From positions 1 to 6,980 of the forward strand of contig SCRB01000445.1 of the NCBI GenBank assembly GCA_004299545.1: a DNA stretch of 6,980 nucleotides. The letters are read 5' to 3'. The position numbers and the translations under genes are program-made. The notes under the pieces are model-generated. The model saw nothing but the letters and a program-made list of their open reading frames with translations. It did not search any database and was not told where the DNA came from. This DNA is from Rhizobiaceae bacterium (GTDB lineage Bacteria > Pseudomonadota > Alphaproteobacteria > Rhizobiales > Rhizobiaceae). Positions 1 through 4,803 of the stretch are shown here, piece after piece; position 1 is the stretch's first letter, and each line of letters begins with the position of its first letter.

Positions 1-937
1 GGCCGATCTGCTGGATCACGAGGCCGGCCGCCAGAGACCCCAGCCGCCCACAGGTTTCGAGGTCGCGGCCGGATGTATAGCCGTGGAGAAAACCAGCCGC
101 GTAGAGATCCCCCGCGCCCGTCGTATCGATCAGCCTGTCGATCGCCATCGCCTCGACCGGAACGGTTTCCTCGCCGCGAAGAATGACGGAACCGTCGGCG
201 GAGCGTGTCACCGCCGCGACGCGACAGTCCTTGCGAACCGCAGCGACTGCGGTATCGAAATCGGCGGTCTGGTAGAGCGACAGCAGTTCATGCTGATTGG
301 CGAAGACGATATCGGCCGTGCCGGAACGCATGAGGTCGAGAAATTCGTCGCGATAGCGGTCGACGCAGAATGGATCGGAAAGCGTCATGGCGACCTCGCC
401 GCCGGCCTCATGCGTCAGCCGCGCCGCCAGGCGGATGGCGTCCTTGGCGCGCGGCGGGTCCCACAGATAACCTTCGAAATAGGTCACCTTGGCTTCCGTC
501 TTCTCCGGCTCGACATCGTCGGGCCCAAGCTCGACGCAGGCACCGAGATAGGTGTTCATGGAGCGCTCGCCGTCGGGCGTGACGAAAATCATCGAGCGCG
601 CGGTCGGCGGGGTACCGGAAAGCGGCTTCGTGTCGAAGGCGACGCCCTTCGAGCGGATATCGCGCGTATAAAGATCGCCGAGAGGATCCGATGAAACCTT
701 GCCGAAAAAGGCGGCCTTGCTGCCGAAACTGGCGAGCCCCGCCGCCGTGTTGCCGGCGCTGCCGCCAGAGGCTTCCGTCGCCGGTCCCATGCGCGCGTAA
801 AGCAATTCCGCCCTTTCCGCGTCGATCAGGTTCATCGCGCCCTTGATGATGCCGTTGTCGACGATGAAATCGTCTTCGGCCGCAGCGATGATGTCGACGA
901 TGGCGTTGCCGATGCAAAGCACGTCATATCGGCTCAT
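1..937 (-). CDS. Adenosine kinase, PfkB/ribokinase family (partial, C-terminus beyond window)
   Basis: This protein most likely phosphorylates adenosine to AMP with ATP in the cytoplasm (purine salvage). 312 codons are visible from the ATG at 937-935, and the frame runs off the left edge without a stop. Family members of about 330 residues suggest that only a short tail is missing. The N-terminal strand CIGNAIVDIIA (residues 8-18) and the glycine-rich GGSAGNTAAG (58-67) form the substrate side. PfkB signature 2, DTTGAGD, is at 271-277, with D277 as the expected catalytic base. The SMNTYLGAC segment at 126-134 and the C-terminal SLAAGLVIQQIG are, from memory, typical of alphaproteobacterial adenosine kinases rather than fructokinases. 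A GGAG sequence lies 7 bases upstream of the ATG and supports the start. It is divergent from the membrane protein gene at 1140. Another nucleoside or sugar substrate cannot be excluded from sequence alone. Confidence 0.92.
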   Translation of the reverse strand, partial: MSRYDVLCIGNAIVDIIAAAEDDFIVDNGIIKGAMNLIDAERAELLYARMGPATEASGGSAGNTAAGLASFGSKAAFFGKVSSDPLGDLYTRDIRSKGVAFDTKPLSGTPPTARSMIFVTPDGERSMNTYLGACVELGPDDVEPEKTEAKVTYFEGYLWDPPRAKDAIRLAARLTHEAGGEVAMTLSDPFCVDRYRDEFLDLMRSGTADIVFANQHELLSLYQTADFDTAVAAVRKDCRVAAVTRSADGSVILRGEETVPVEAMAIDRLIDTTGAGDLYAAGFLHGYTSGRDLETCGRLGSLAAGLVIQQIG

Positions 938-993
938 GAAATTCTCCGTTTCGAGCGGTTCCGGGGAATGCCACGCAGGCAAGACGGCTTTCC

Positions 994-1021
994 GTGTAGC
1001 GTCCCGCCCCCGATTTGCAAG
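994..1021 (-). promoter_or_regulatory. Candidate sigma-70 promoter for the adenosine kinase gene
   Basis: On the minus strand, CTTGCA (1021-1016) is followed after 16 bases by CTACAC (999-994). This resembles the alphaproteobacterial CTTGAC-N17-CTATAT pattern. It would start transcription near 987, giving a leader of about 50 bases before the ATG at 937. Found by eye, with no scoring matrix. Confidence 0.4.
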
Positions 1022-1028
1022 GCTTGCA
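1016..1028. repeat. Perfect palindrome TGCAAG-G-CTTGCA in divergent promoter region
   Basis: A 6-bp inverted repeat around one G sits midway between two divergent genes. Each arm read outward is CTTGCA, a plausible -35 element, so the palindrome may be two back-to-back -35 boxes or an operator. On the plus strand, CTTGCA (1023-1028) is followed after 16 bases by TTTAAG (1045-1050), a weaker -10. Confidence 0.4.
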
Positions 1029-1050
1029 TGCCCGAAGGGAGCTGTTTAAG
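1023..1050 (+). promoter_or_regulatory. Weak candidate promoter for the EI24 membrane protein gene
   Basis: CTTGCA (1023-1028), a 16-base spacer and TTTAAG (1045-1050) match a sigma-70 promoter only moderately. It would give a leader of about 80 bases before the preferred ATG at 1140. It is proposed mainly because it shares the palindrome with the minus-strand promoter. Confidence 0.25.
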
Positions 1051-1127
1051 CGCCCTTTCGACCCCATCGCGCTTGCGCCGCTCGTTTGGCCACCCTATGT
1101 GCGGGCGGCTGGGCCATGGCTCAAGCC

Positions 1128-1131
1128 GGAG
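1128..1131 (+). promoter_or_regulatory. Ribosome binding site GGAG fixing the EI24 gene start at 1140
   Basis: GGAG lies 8 bases before the ATG at 1140. The in-frame TTG at 1086 and ATG at 1116 have no comparable purine-rich sequence at the right distance. The resulting N-terminus (MIINATRAALTELFSP) fits the usual start of rhizobial relatives. Confidence 0.55.
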
Positions 1132-1139
1132 TTCGCCGG

Positions 1140-1871
1140 ATGATCATCAACGCCACGCGCGCCGCATTGACGGAGCTTTTTTCGCCCGCTTTCAGGGCCG
1201 TGTTCATGAAATCGCTCGGGCTGACGCTCGCCGCTCTCGTCATCCTGTGGCTGCTCCTACACGGATTTTTCGACACTTTCGCGCTCCCCTGGATGGCATC
1301 CTTCTGGCCGGGACTGCCGACATGGACAGAGTGGTTCGGCTTTGCAGCCGCCATTCTTGCGGGCCTCGGCCTTGCAATCGGCCTCGCCTTCCTGATCGGG
1401 CCCGTCTCAGCGATCATTGCCGGCTTTTTCATCGACGACGTCGCGGAAGCGGTCGAGCGCAAGGATTATCCGGCGGACCCGCCGGGCCGCCCGATGCCGC
1501 TCATCCCTTCGCTCATCCTGTCGGTCAAGTTCTTCGGCGTGATCGTCGCCGGCAATATCGCGGCGCTTCTCTTGCTGCTTGTGCCCGGCGTCAATTTCAT
1601 CGCCTTCTTCGTCGTAAACGGCTATCTGCTCGGCCGGCAATTCTTCGAATTCGCGGCGATGCGCTTCCTCTCCGAAGCGGACGCGAAAGCGCTGCGCCGG
1701 CAAAACGCGCTCACCGTCTTCATTTTCGGCCTGATCATCGCGGCATTCCTGGCGGTCCCGCTTCTCAACCTCCTGACGCCGCTCTTTGCCGCCGCTCTCA
1801 TGGTGCATGTCCATAAAGGCGTCGCCTTGCGCGAAAAGAAGCGACCCAGCGCCACCCGTTCCTTTGCCTGA
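1140..1871 (+). CDS. EI24 domain / CysZ-like integral membrane protein
   Basis: A 243-residue polytopic inner-membrane protein of the EI24 (CysZ-like) family, often annotated as a sulfate transporter family protein. Hydrophobic segments are visible at about residues 22-42, 66-97, 127-160 (long, probably a re-entrant or double segment) and 190-224, with a short basic C-terminal tail (HKGVALREKKRPS). Family-like stretches are GPVSAIIAGFFIDDVAEAVE (87-106) and NGYLLGRQFFEFAAMR (160-175). CysZ of enterobacteria supports sulfate uptake for cysteine synthesis, but no sulfur gene is in this window, so transport of sulfate here is only family inference. The start at 1140 is chosen over TTG 1086 and ATG 1116 because of the GGAG 8 bases upstream. 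The stop lies 51 bases from the end of the convergent ABM gene. Alphaproteobacterial members are generally uncharacterised. Confidence 0.88.
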   Translation: MIINATRAALTELFSPAFRAVFMKSLGLTLAALVILWLLLHGFFDTFALPWMASFWPGLPTWTEWFGFAAAILAGLGLAIGLAFLIGPVSAIIAGFFIDDVAEAVERKDYPADPPGRPMPLIPSLILSVKFFGVIVAGNIAALLLLLVPGVNFIAFFVVNGYLLGRQFFEFAAMRFLSEADAKALRRQNALTVFIFGLIIAAFLAVPLLNLLTPLFAAALMVHVHKGVALREKKRPSATRSFA

Positions 1872-1922
1872 AGAAGGGCCGGTCCGGCAATCGCCCTACG
1901 CAGCGTGTCGCCTTGCGGAGAT

Positions 1923-2279
1923 TCAGAAAGACGTTACGTCGTTAACCTGCCTGCTGTCCGGCGGCGCCTCCTCGCGGCGGTCCATGCCGTAATCGCGGAC
2001 GATATGGCCGATGCGCAGCCGGTAGTCGGCAAAAACGCCGTTTCGGCCTGCTTTCTGGGCTGCACGATGCTCGGCCGTGTTGCGCCACGCCGCCACAGCA
2101 TCCTCGTCGCGCCAGAAGGAAAGCGATACGATCCTTTTCGGATCGCTGATGCTCTGGAAGCGCTCTACCGAAATGAAGCCGTCCACCTGTTCGAGCAGCG
2201 GTTTCAATCTGCCGGCAAAATCAAGATAGGAATCGAAGCGGCCTTCGGCCGGTTCGACCTCGAATATAACTGCGATCAT
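1923..2279 (-). CDS. Antibiotic biosynthesis monooxygenase (ABM) domain protein
   Basis: A 118-residue single-domain protein of the dimeric alpha/beta-barrel (ferredoxin-like) fold, ABM type. The first strand is MIAVIFEVEPAEG. The helix GRFDSYLDFAGRLKPLLEQVDGFISVERFQS, then RIVSLSFWRDEDAVAAWRNTAEHRAAQKAGRNGVFADYRLRIG, reproduces the family's strand-helix-strand order, with the typical SFW-DE-A-W-N--EH motif at about residues 54-71. Relatives include heme-degrading IsdG-type proteins, quinol monooxygenases and many proteins without known substrate. No cofactor is predicted from sequence. A strong GAGGAG (2286-2291) lies 6 bases before the ATG. It is the second gene of an operon, 26 bases after the NIPSNAP stop, and is divergent from the ArsR gene. 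The C-terminal 20 residues (RREEAPPDSRQVNDVTSF) look disordered. Confidence 0.88.
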   Translation of the reverse strand: MIAVIFEVEPAEGRFDSYLDFAGRLKPLLEQVDGFISVERFQSISDPKRIVSLSFWRDEDAVAAWRNTAEHRAAQKAGRNGVFADYRLRIGHIVRDYGMDRREEAPPDSRQVNDVTSF

Positions 2280-2285
2280 CGTTAT

Positions 2286-2291
2286 CTCCTC
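2286..2291 (-). promoter_or_regulatory. Shine-Dalgarno GAGGAG for the ABM gene
   Basis: A near-perfect ribosome binding site lies 6 bases before the ATG at 2279-2277, inside the 26-base gap after the NIPSNAP stop. Its strength suggests independent efficient initiation rather than coupling. Confidence 0.7.
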
Positions 2292-2305
2292 AAATTCCGA
2301 TCTAT

Positions 2306-2614
2306 TTAAATGTCCACGCGCCCGAGGAAGATGCGATCCTCGCGACGAATGAATCTCTCGCGCTTCGCGAAGGCATAATTCTCCTGGCCAAGCGGGTCGG
2401 CGACCAGGCGTTCCCGATAGGCTTCATAGTCGGCGAGGGCGGCGATGTTGTAAACGCCATAGGCTGTCGTCGCGGACCCTTCATGCGGGGCGAAATACCC
2501 GATCAGATCGGCACCGCAGCGCGGGATAACCTTCCCCCAGCCGCGCGCATACTGCACAAATTCGTCCCTTGCATAGGGGTCGATCTCATAACGGATAAAG
2601 CAGGTGATCGTCAT
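2306..2614 (-). CDS. NIPSNAP family protein (dimeric alpha/beta barrel)
   Basis: A 102-residue protein beginning MTITCFIRYEIDPYARDEFVQYARGW, with the central GADLIGYFAPHEGSATTAYGVYNIAALADYEAYRERL and the C-terminal RERFIRREDRIFLGRV. This order matches small bacterial NIPSNAP proteins, which share the ferredoxin-like dimeric fold with ABM proteins and mostly have no defined reaction. The frame stays open upstream to 2746, but the ATG at 2614 is preferred: GAGGAGA lies at 2626-2620, 5 bases before it, and the extra residues do not resemble the family. First gene of a two-gene operon with the ABM protein and divergent from the ArsR gene, which probably represses it. Two paralogous-fold proteins side by side suggest they may act together or form a hetero-barrel; this is inference. 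Confidence 0.87.
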   Translation of the reverse strand: MTITCFIRYEIDPYARDEFVQYARGWGKVIPRCGADLIGYFAPHEGSATTAYGVYNIAALADYEAYRERLVADPLGQENYAFAKRERFIRREDRIFLGRVDI

Positions 2615-2619
2615 TTGGC

Positions 2620-2626
2620 TCTCCTC
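2620..2626 (-). promoter_or_regulatory. Ribosome binding site GAGGAGA deciding the NIPSNAP start
   Basis: GAGGAGA with a 5-base spacer before the ATG at 2614-2612. It supports the 102-residue protein over the 146-residue extension to 2746. Confidence 0.7.
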
Positions 2627-2754
2627 GAAGCTCGCTCGGCCAGGATTCGCGCGCACCGCCCCATTCGCGCCTTGGAAGCGCGCGACAAGGGATTCCAACT
2701 GGCGCCGGCCGATACCCGGCGAAGAAGAGAATAGCGCTTGTTCCACATCGATGC

Positions 2755-2770
2755 TTCGATTACGGTCGAA
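2755..2770. promoter_or_regulatory. Inverted repeat TTCGA-N6-TCGAA, candidate ArsR operator
   Basis: A perfect 5-bp inverted repeat with a 6-base spacer ends 2 bases before the ArsR start codon, within the 158-base divergent region (2615-2772) that must hold both promoters. ArsR/SmtB proteins bind imperfect palindromes overlapping promoters, so this is a plausible autoregulatory operator. Short repeats of this size also arise by chance. Confidence 0.3.
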
Positions 2771-2772
2771 CT

Positions 2773-3477
2773 ATGAAAAATGGACCTGATCTTGCAAGGG
2801 TGGCGAGCCTTGTCGGCGAACCGGCGCGCGCGAACATGCTGAGCGCGCTGATGGGCGGAAGCGCGCTCACGGCGAGCGAACTGGCGCTCGAAGCGGGCGT
2901 GACGCTGCAGACCGCGAGTTCGCATCTCGCCAAGCTGACCGAAGGCGGCCTCCTCGTCGTCGCATCGCAGGGCCGTCACCGCTATTACGCCCTTTCGGGA
3001 TCGGACGTCGCGGCGATGCTGGAGGCGATCATGGGTGTCGGCGCAGCCGGACCAAAGCGCGCCCGCCCCGGCCCCAGGGACGCGAAAATGCGCGAAGCAC
3101 GCATCTGCTACGATCATCTCGCCGGCGATGCCGGCGTGGCACTCCTCGACAGCCTGCTGCGCCAGCGGGTCATTGTGCAGGACAAGGATAGGCTGGCGCT
3201 CGGACCAGGGGCGAAGATGTTCTGCGAGGTGCACGACATCAACCTCGAAACGCTCTCGCGCCAGCGTCGTGCCGTCTGCCGCGCCTGCCTCGACTGGAGC
3301 GTCAGGCGCTCTCATCTTGCCGGCTCTCTGGGCGCCGCCATCCTGGACCAGATCTTCCGCGAAAAATGGGCGCGCCGCGATCCGAAAAGCCGCGTCGTCA
3401 TGTTCACGCCAAAGGGACGGGAGGCTTTCGCCTCCTCGCTTTTGGCACGGGGCGGCTTCAGCGGCCCATCGAACTGA
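2773..3477 (+). CDS. ArsR/SmtB-type transcriptional regulator, large form with extra C-terminal domain
   Basis: A 234-residue DNA-binding regulator. Residues about 6-80 are a winged helix-turn-helix: GEPARANMLSALM, then ALTASELALEAGVTLQTASSHLAKLTEGGLL with the recognition helix near 44-56, and the wing SQGRHRYYALSG. Classical ArsR repressors are about 100-120 residues. This one continues with a second domain containing ICYDHLAGDAGV (111-122) and CRACLDWSVRRSHLAGSLGAAI (169-190), a pattern I recognise from a group of longer ArsR-like proteins. It has cysteines 112, 151, 169 and 172, the last two as CxxC, but lacks the classical ELCVCD arsenic site. Signal unknown; metal or redox sensing is possible. 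No clear Shine-Dalgarno precedes the ATG at 2773, so translation may be weak or the message nearly leaderless. It is divergent from the NIPSNAP-ABM operon, its likely target. Confidence 0.88.
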   Translation: MKNGPDLARVASLVGEPARANMLSALMGGSALTASELALEAGVTLQTASSHLAKLTEGGLLVVASQGRHRYYALSGSDVAAMLEAIMGVGAAGPKRARPGPRDAKMREARICYDHLAGDAGVALLDSLLRQRVIVQDKDRLALGPGAKMFCEVHDINLETLSRQRRAVCRACLDWSVRRSHLAGSLGAAILDQIFREKWARRDPKSRVVMFTPKGREAFASSLLARGGFSGPSN

Positions 3478-3499
3478 TTCGTCCTTTCCCGCAGAATCC

Positions 3500-3540
3500 T
3501 TAAAGCCGCGTTCACGGCTCATTCACGCATCCGCGCTAAG
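3500..3540 (+). promoter_or_regulatory. Candidate promoter with CtrA-like TTAA-N7-TTCA motif
   Basis: TTAA (3500-3503), 7 bases, then TTCA (3511-3514) is one mismatch from the CtrA consensus TTAA-N7-TTAA known from alphaproteobacteria. The second half overlaps TTCACG (3511-3516), an 18-base spacer and GCTAAG (3535-3540), a weak sigma-70-like arrangement. All by eye; such degenerate motifs occur by chance. Confidence 0.2.
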
Positions 3541-3549
3541 GTTGGCGGA

Positions 3550-3566
3550 TCGGAAGGGACTTCCGA
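3550..3566 (+). repeat. Perfect 7-bp hairpin TCGGAAG-GGA-CTTCCGA in presumed leader
   Basis: TCGGAAG (3550-3556) and CTTCCGA (3560-3566) pair perfectly around a 3-base loop. Two more G-C pairs (3547-3548 with 3567-3568) extend the stem across a bulged A. It ends about 20 bases before the ATG at 3587. It could be an RNA leader structure or a DNA operator. Confidence 0.5.
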
Positions 3567-3586
3567 CCTGAACGGGAGACGGGACA

Positions 3587-3742
3587 ATGTCCTTGTGGAC
3601 GCATATGGCCAGTTGCGCCATCGCTGTTCGCGAATTCCTGATACCGCGCTACAGACCCGAACGGCATTACATGCGCGGACCGGGACCGGCCTGCGCCCGC
3701 CGCATGGGCTTCATCGTCCGGGAACAGGCGATGCCTCGCTGA
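3587..3742 (+). CDS. Possible small protein, 51 residues, function unknown
   Basis: I do not recognise this product. The ORF starts at ATG 3587 with GGGAG about 9 bases upstream and ends at TGA 3740-3742. The peptide is basic and rich in Arg, Met and Pro (MSLWTHMASCAIAVREFLIP, later RYRPERHYMRGPGPACARRM) with two cysteines at 10 and 35 and no clear membrane segment. By hand count, G+C is about 64, 58 and 74 percent at codon positions 1, 2 and 3, the order expected of a real gene in this genome. It follows a hairpin leader and precedes a T-tract, as in an independent unit. The alternative is a non-coding small RNA in which the ORF is incidental. An open frame in another phase (3595-4038) runs antisense into the racemase-family gene and is judged spurious. 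Confidence 0.38.
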   Translation: MSLWTHMASCAIAVREFLIPRYRPERHYMRGPGPACARRMGFIVREQAMPR

Positions 3743-3762
3743 AAGCGGCGGGGGGCTTTTTT
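3742..3762 (+). terminator. Possible weak Rho-independent terminator
   Basis: AAAGC (3742-3746) can pair with GCTTT (3755-3759) around a G-rich loop, followed directly by a run ending in six T (3757-3762). The stem is short, so strength is doubtful. On the minus strand there is no T-run at the right place, so it would serve the plus-strand unit ending at 3742. Confidence 0.4.
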
Positions 3763-3798
3763 AGGGCTTGCAGATCGCCTTTTCTCAGCGATGCTTTT

Positions 3799-4803
3799 TC
3801 AGCGGACAAGGAAACCGCGCCCGAGTTCGTCATTGTCTTCCAGCGCAAATTCCGCTTTTCCGGTATAATATGCCCTTCCGGCGACGCGTGCGATGACCGC
3901 GTCATGGCACCCAGCCTTCAGAGTGCGCACAACCGAGCCGACGAATTGCGAGCCGACAACGCTCTCGAAAAGCCGCTCCTGCCCGACGGCAATCAATCCT
4001 TTCGCATGCATCGCGGCCAGCCGGGCGGTAACACCTGAGCCTGTCGGCGAACGATCGACCTCCGCATCGGCGAAGACACAGACATTGCGCGTCGGACGAT
4101 CCGACCACGCTTCTTCCCCGTCCGTCAGGATGGTGCCGTAGAGGAAGGCGAGATCGGTATGCTCGGGGTGGGAGAGTGGAAAAACCTCTTTCAATCTCTC
4201 CGTCAGCGCGGTCGCGGCCGCGACGAAGGCCGAGGCGCGATCCCCGCCGAATTCCAGTCCAAACTGATGACAATCGGCCAGCGCATAGAAGGCACCGCCA
4301 TAGGCGATATCGAAACCGATGCGGCCGTAAGGCGGCAGATTAATGGTCTCATCGCGGGCAACGAGGAAGGCGGGAACGCTCTCGAAGGAAACCGCGCCCG
4401 TCTTGCCCGCCCTCACCTCGACGGAGGCCCGCACCAGGCCGCAGGGACATTCGATATTGACCTCGGTGACAGGCTCGACGGCCTCCACCAGACCATTATC
4501 GACGGCGTAGCGGCCAAGCGCGATGACGGCATGGCCGCACATGGTCGAATAGCCTTCATTGTGCATGAAGAGCACGGCTAAATCCGCGCCCGGCAGGTTC
4601 GGCTCGACGAGAAGCGCGCCATACATGTCGTAATGGCCGCGCGGCTCGAAGATCAGGAGGCGCCGGAGATGGTCGAGATGATCGCGCACATAGGCGCGCT
4701 TTTCGAGGATCGTCATCCCCGTCGGCAGCGGCGGATAGCCGGCGGTGACGATCCTGAGCGGCTCGCCGCCGGTGTGCATGTCCACGACCTGGAGTGGATT
4801 CAT
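3799..4803 (-). CDS. Proline racemase-fold enzyme, probable trans-3-hydroxy-L-proline dehydratase
   Basis: A 334-residue cytoplasmic enzyme of the proline racemase family. The N-terminal MHTGGEPLRIV (9-19) and FMHNEGYSTMCGHAVIALGRYAV (79-101) carry the first catalytic cysteine, C89. The second active-site motif reads DRSPTGSGVTARLA (250-263). Proline racemases and 4-hydroxyproline epimerases have cysteine here (DRSPCGTG), while trans-3-hydroxy-L-proline dehydratases, including human L3HYPDH, have threonine. The Cys89/Thr254 pair therefore predicts dehydration of trans-3-hydroxy-L-proline to a pyrroline-2-carboxylate rather than racemisation. The usual partner, a pyrroline-2-carboxylate reductase, is not in the window. 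The start codon overlaps the stop of the upstream PEP mutase-like gene by 4 bases (ATGA), and no Shine-Dalgarno is visible, so translation is probably coupled. Length is normal for the family. The exact substrate is an inference from one residue. Confidence 0.88.
   Translation of the reverse strand: MNPLQVVDMHTGGEPLRIVTAGYPPLPTGMTILEKRAYVRDHLDHLRRLLIFEPRGHYDMYGALLVEPNLPGADLAVLFMHNEGYSTMCGHAVIALGRYAVDNGLVEAVEPVTEVNIECPCGLVRASVEVRAGKTGAVSFESVPAFLVARDETINLPPYGRIGFDIAYGGAFYALADCHQFGLEFGGDRASAFVAAATALTERLKEVFPLSHPEHTDLAFLYGTILTDGEEAWSDRPTRNVCVFADAEVDRSPTGSGVTARLAAMHAKGLIAVGQERLFESVVGSQFVGSVVRTLKAGCHDAVIARVAGRAYYTGKAEFALEDNDELGRGFLVR

Larger units (their letters stand above)
3478..3798. other. 321-base convergent gap holding a possible small transcription unit
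   Basis: This gap lies between the ArsR stop (plus) and the racemase-family stop (minus). Read on the plus strand it shows, in order: a weak hairpin (AGCCG 3504-3508 / CGGCT 3515-3519), a possible promoter (TTCACG 3511-3516, GCTAAG 3535-3540), a perfect hairpin at 3550-3566, a Shine-Dalgarno-like GGGAG at 3573-3577, a 51-codon ORF at 3587-3742, and a T-tract after a weak stem at about 3742-3762. From 3763 to 3798 I see nothing. It may encode a small protein, a small RNA, or both. Confidence 0.4.

Noticed and set aside
83..694. A 203-codon plus-strand open frame inside the adenosine kinase
   Set aside because: Antisense shadow; the minus-strand frame carries the PfkB motifs.
1872..1922. Search for a bidirectional terminator between the EI24 and ABM genes
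   Set aside because: Only GCCGG-T-CCGGC, with no usable loop or T-run, was seen; not reportable as a terminator.
2615..2746. N-terminal extension of the NIPSNAP protein
   Set aside because: The extra 44 residues do not look like the family, and a strong GAGGAGA marks ATG 2614.
2611..3522. A 303-codon minus-strand open frame covering the ArsR gene and the divergent spacer
   Set aside because: It conflicts with ArsR, which shows a clear winged-helix sequence; the product resembles nothing, and there is no good start.
3595..4038. A 147-codon plus-strand frame starting at GTG, running from the intergenic gap into the racemase-family gene
   Set aside because: Half of it is antisense to the conserved enzyme, and it has no ribosome binding site. 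The ATG frame at 3587 fits the local signals better.
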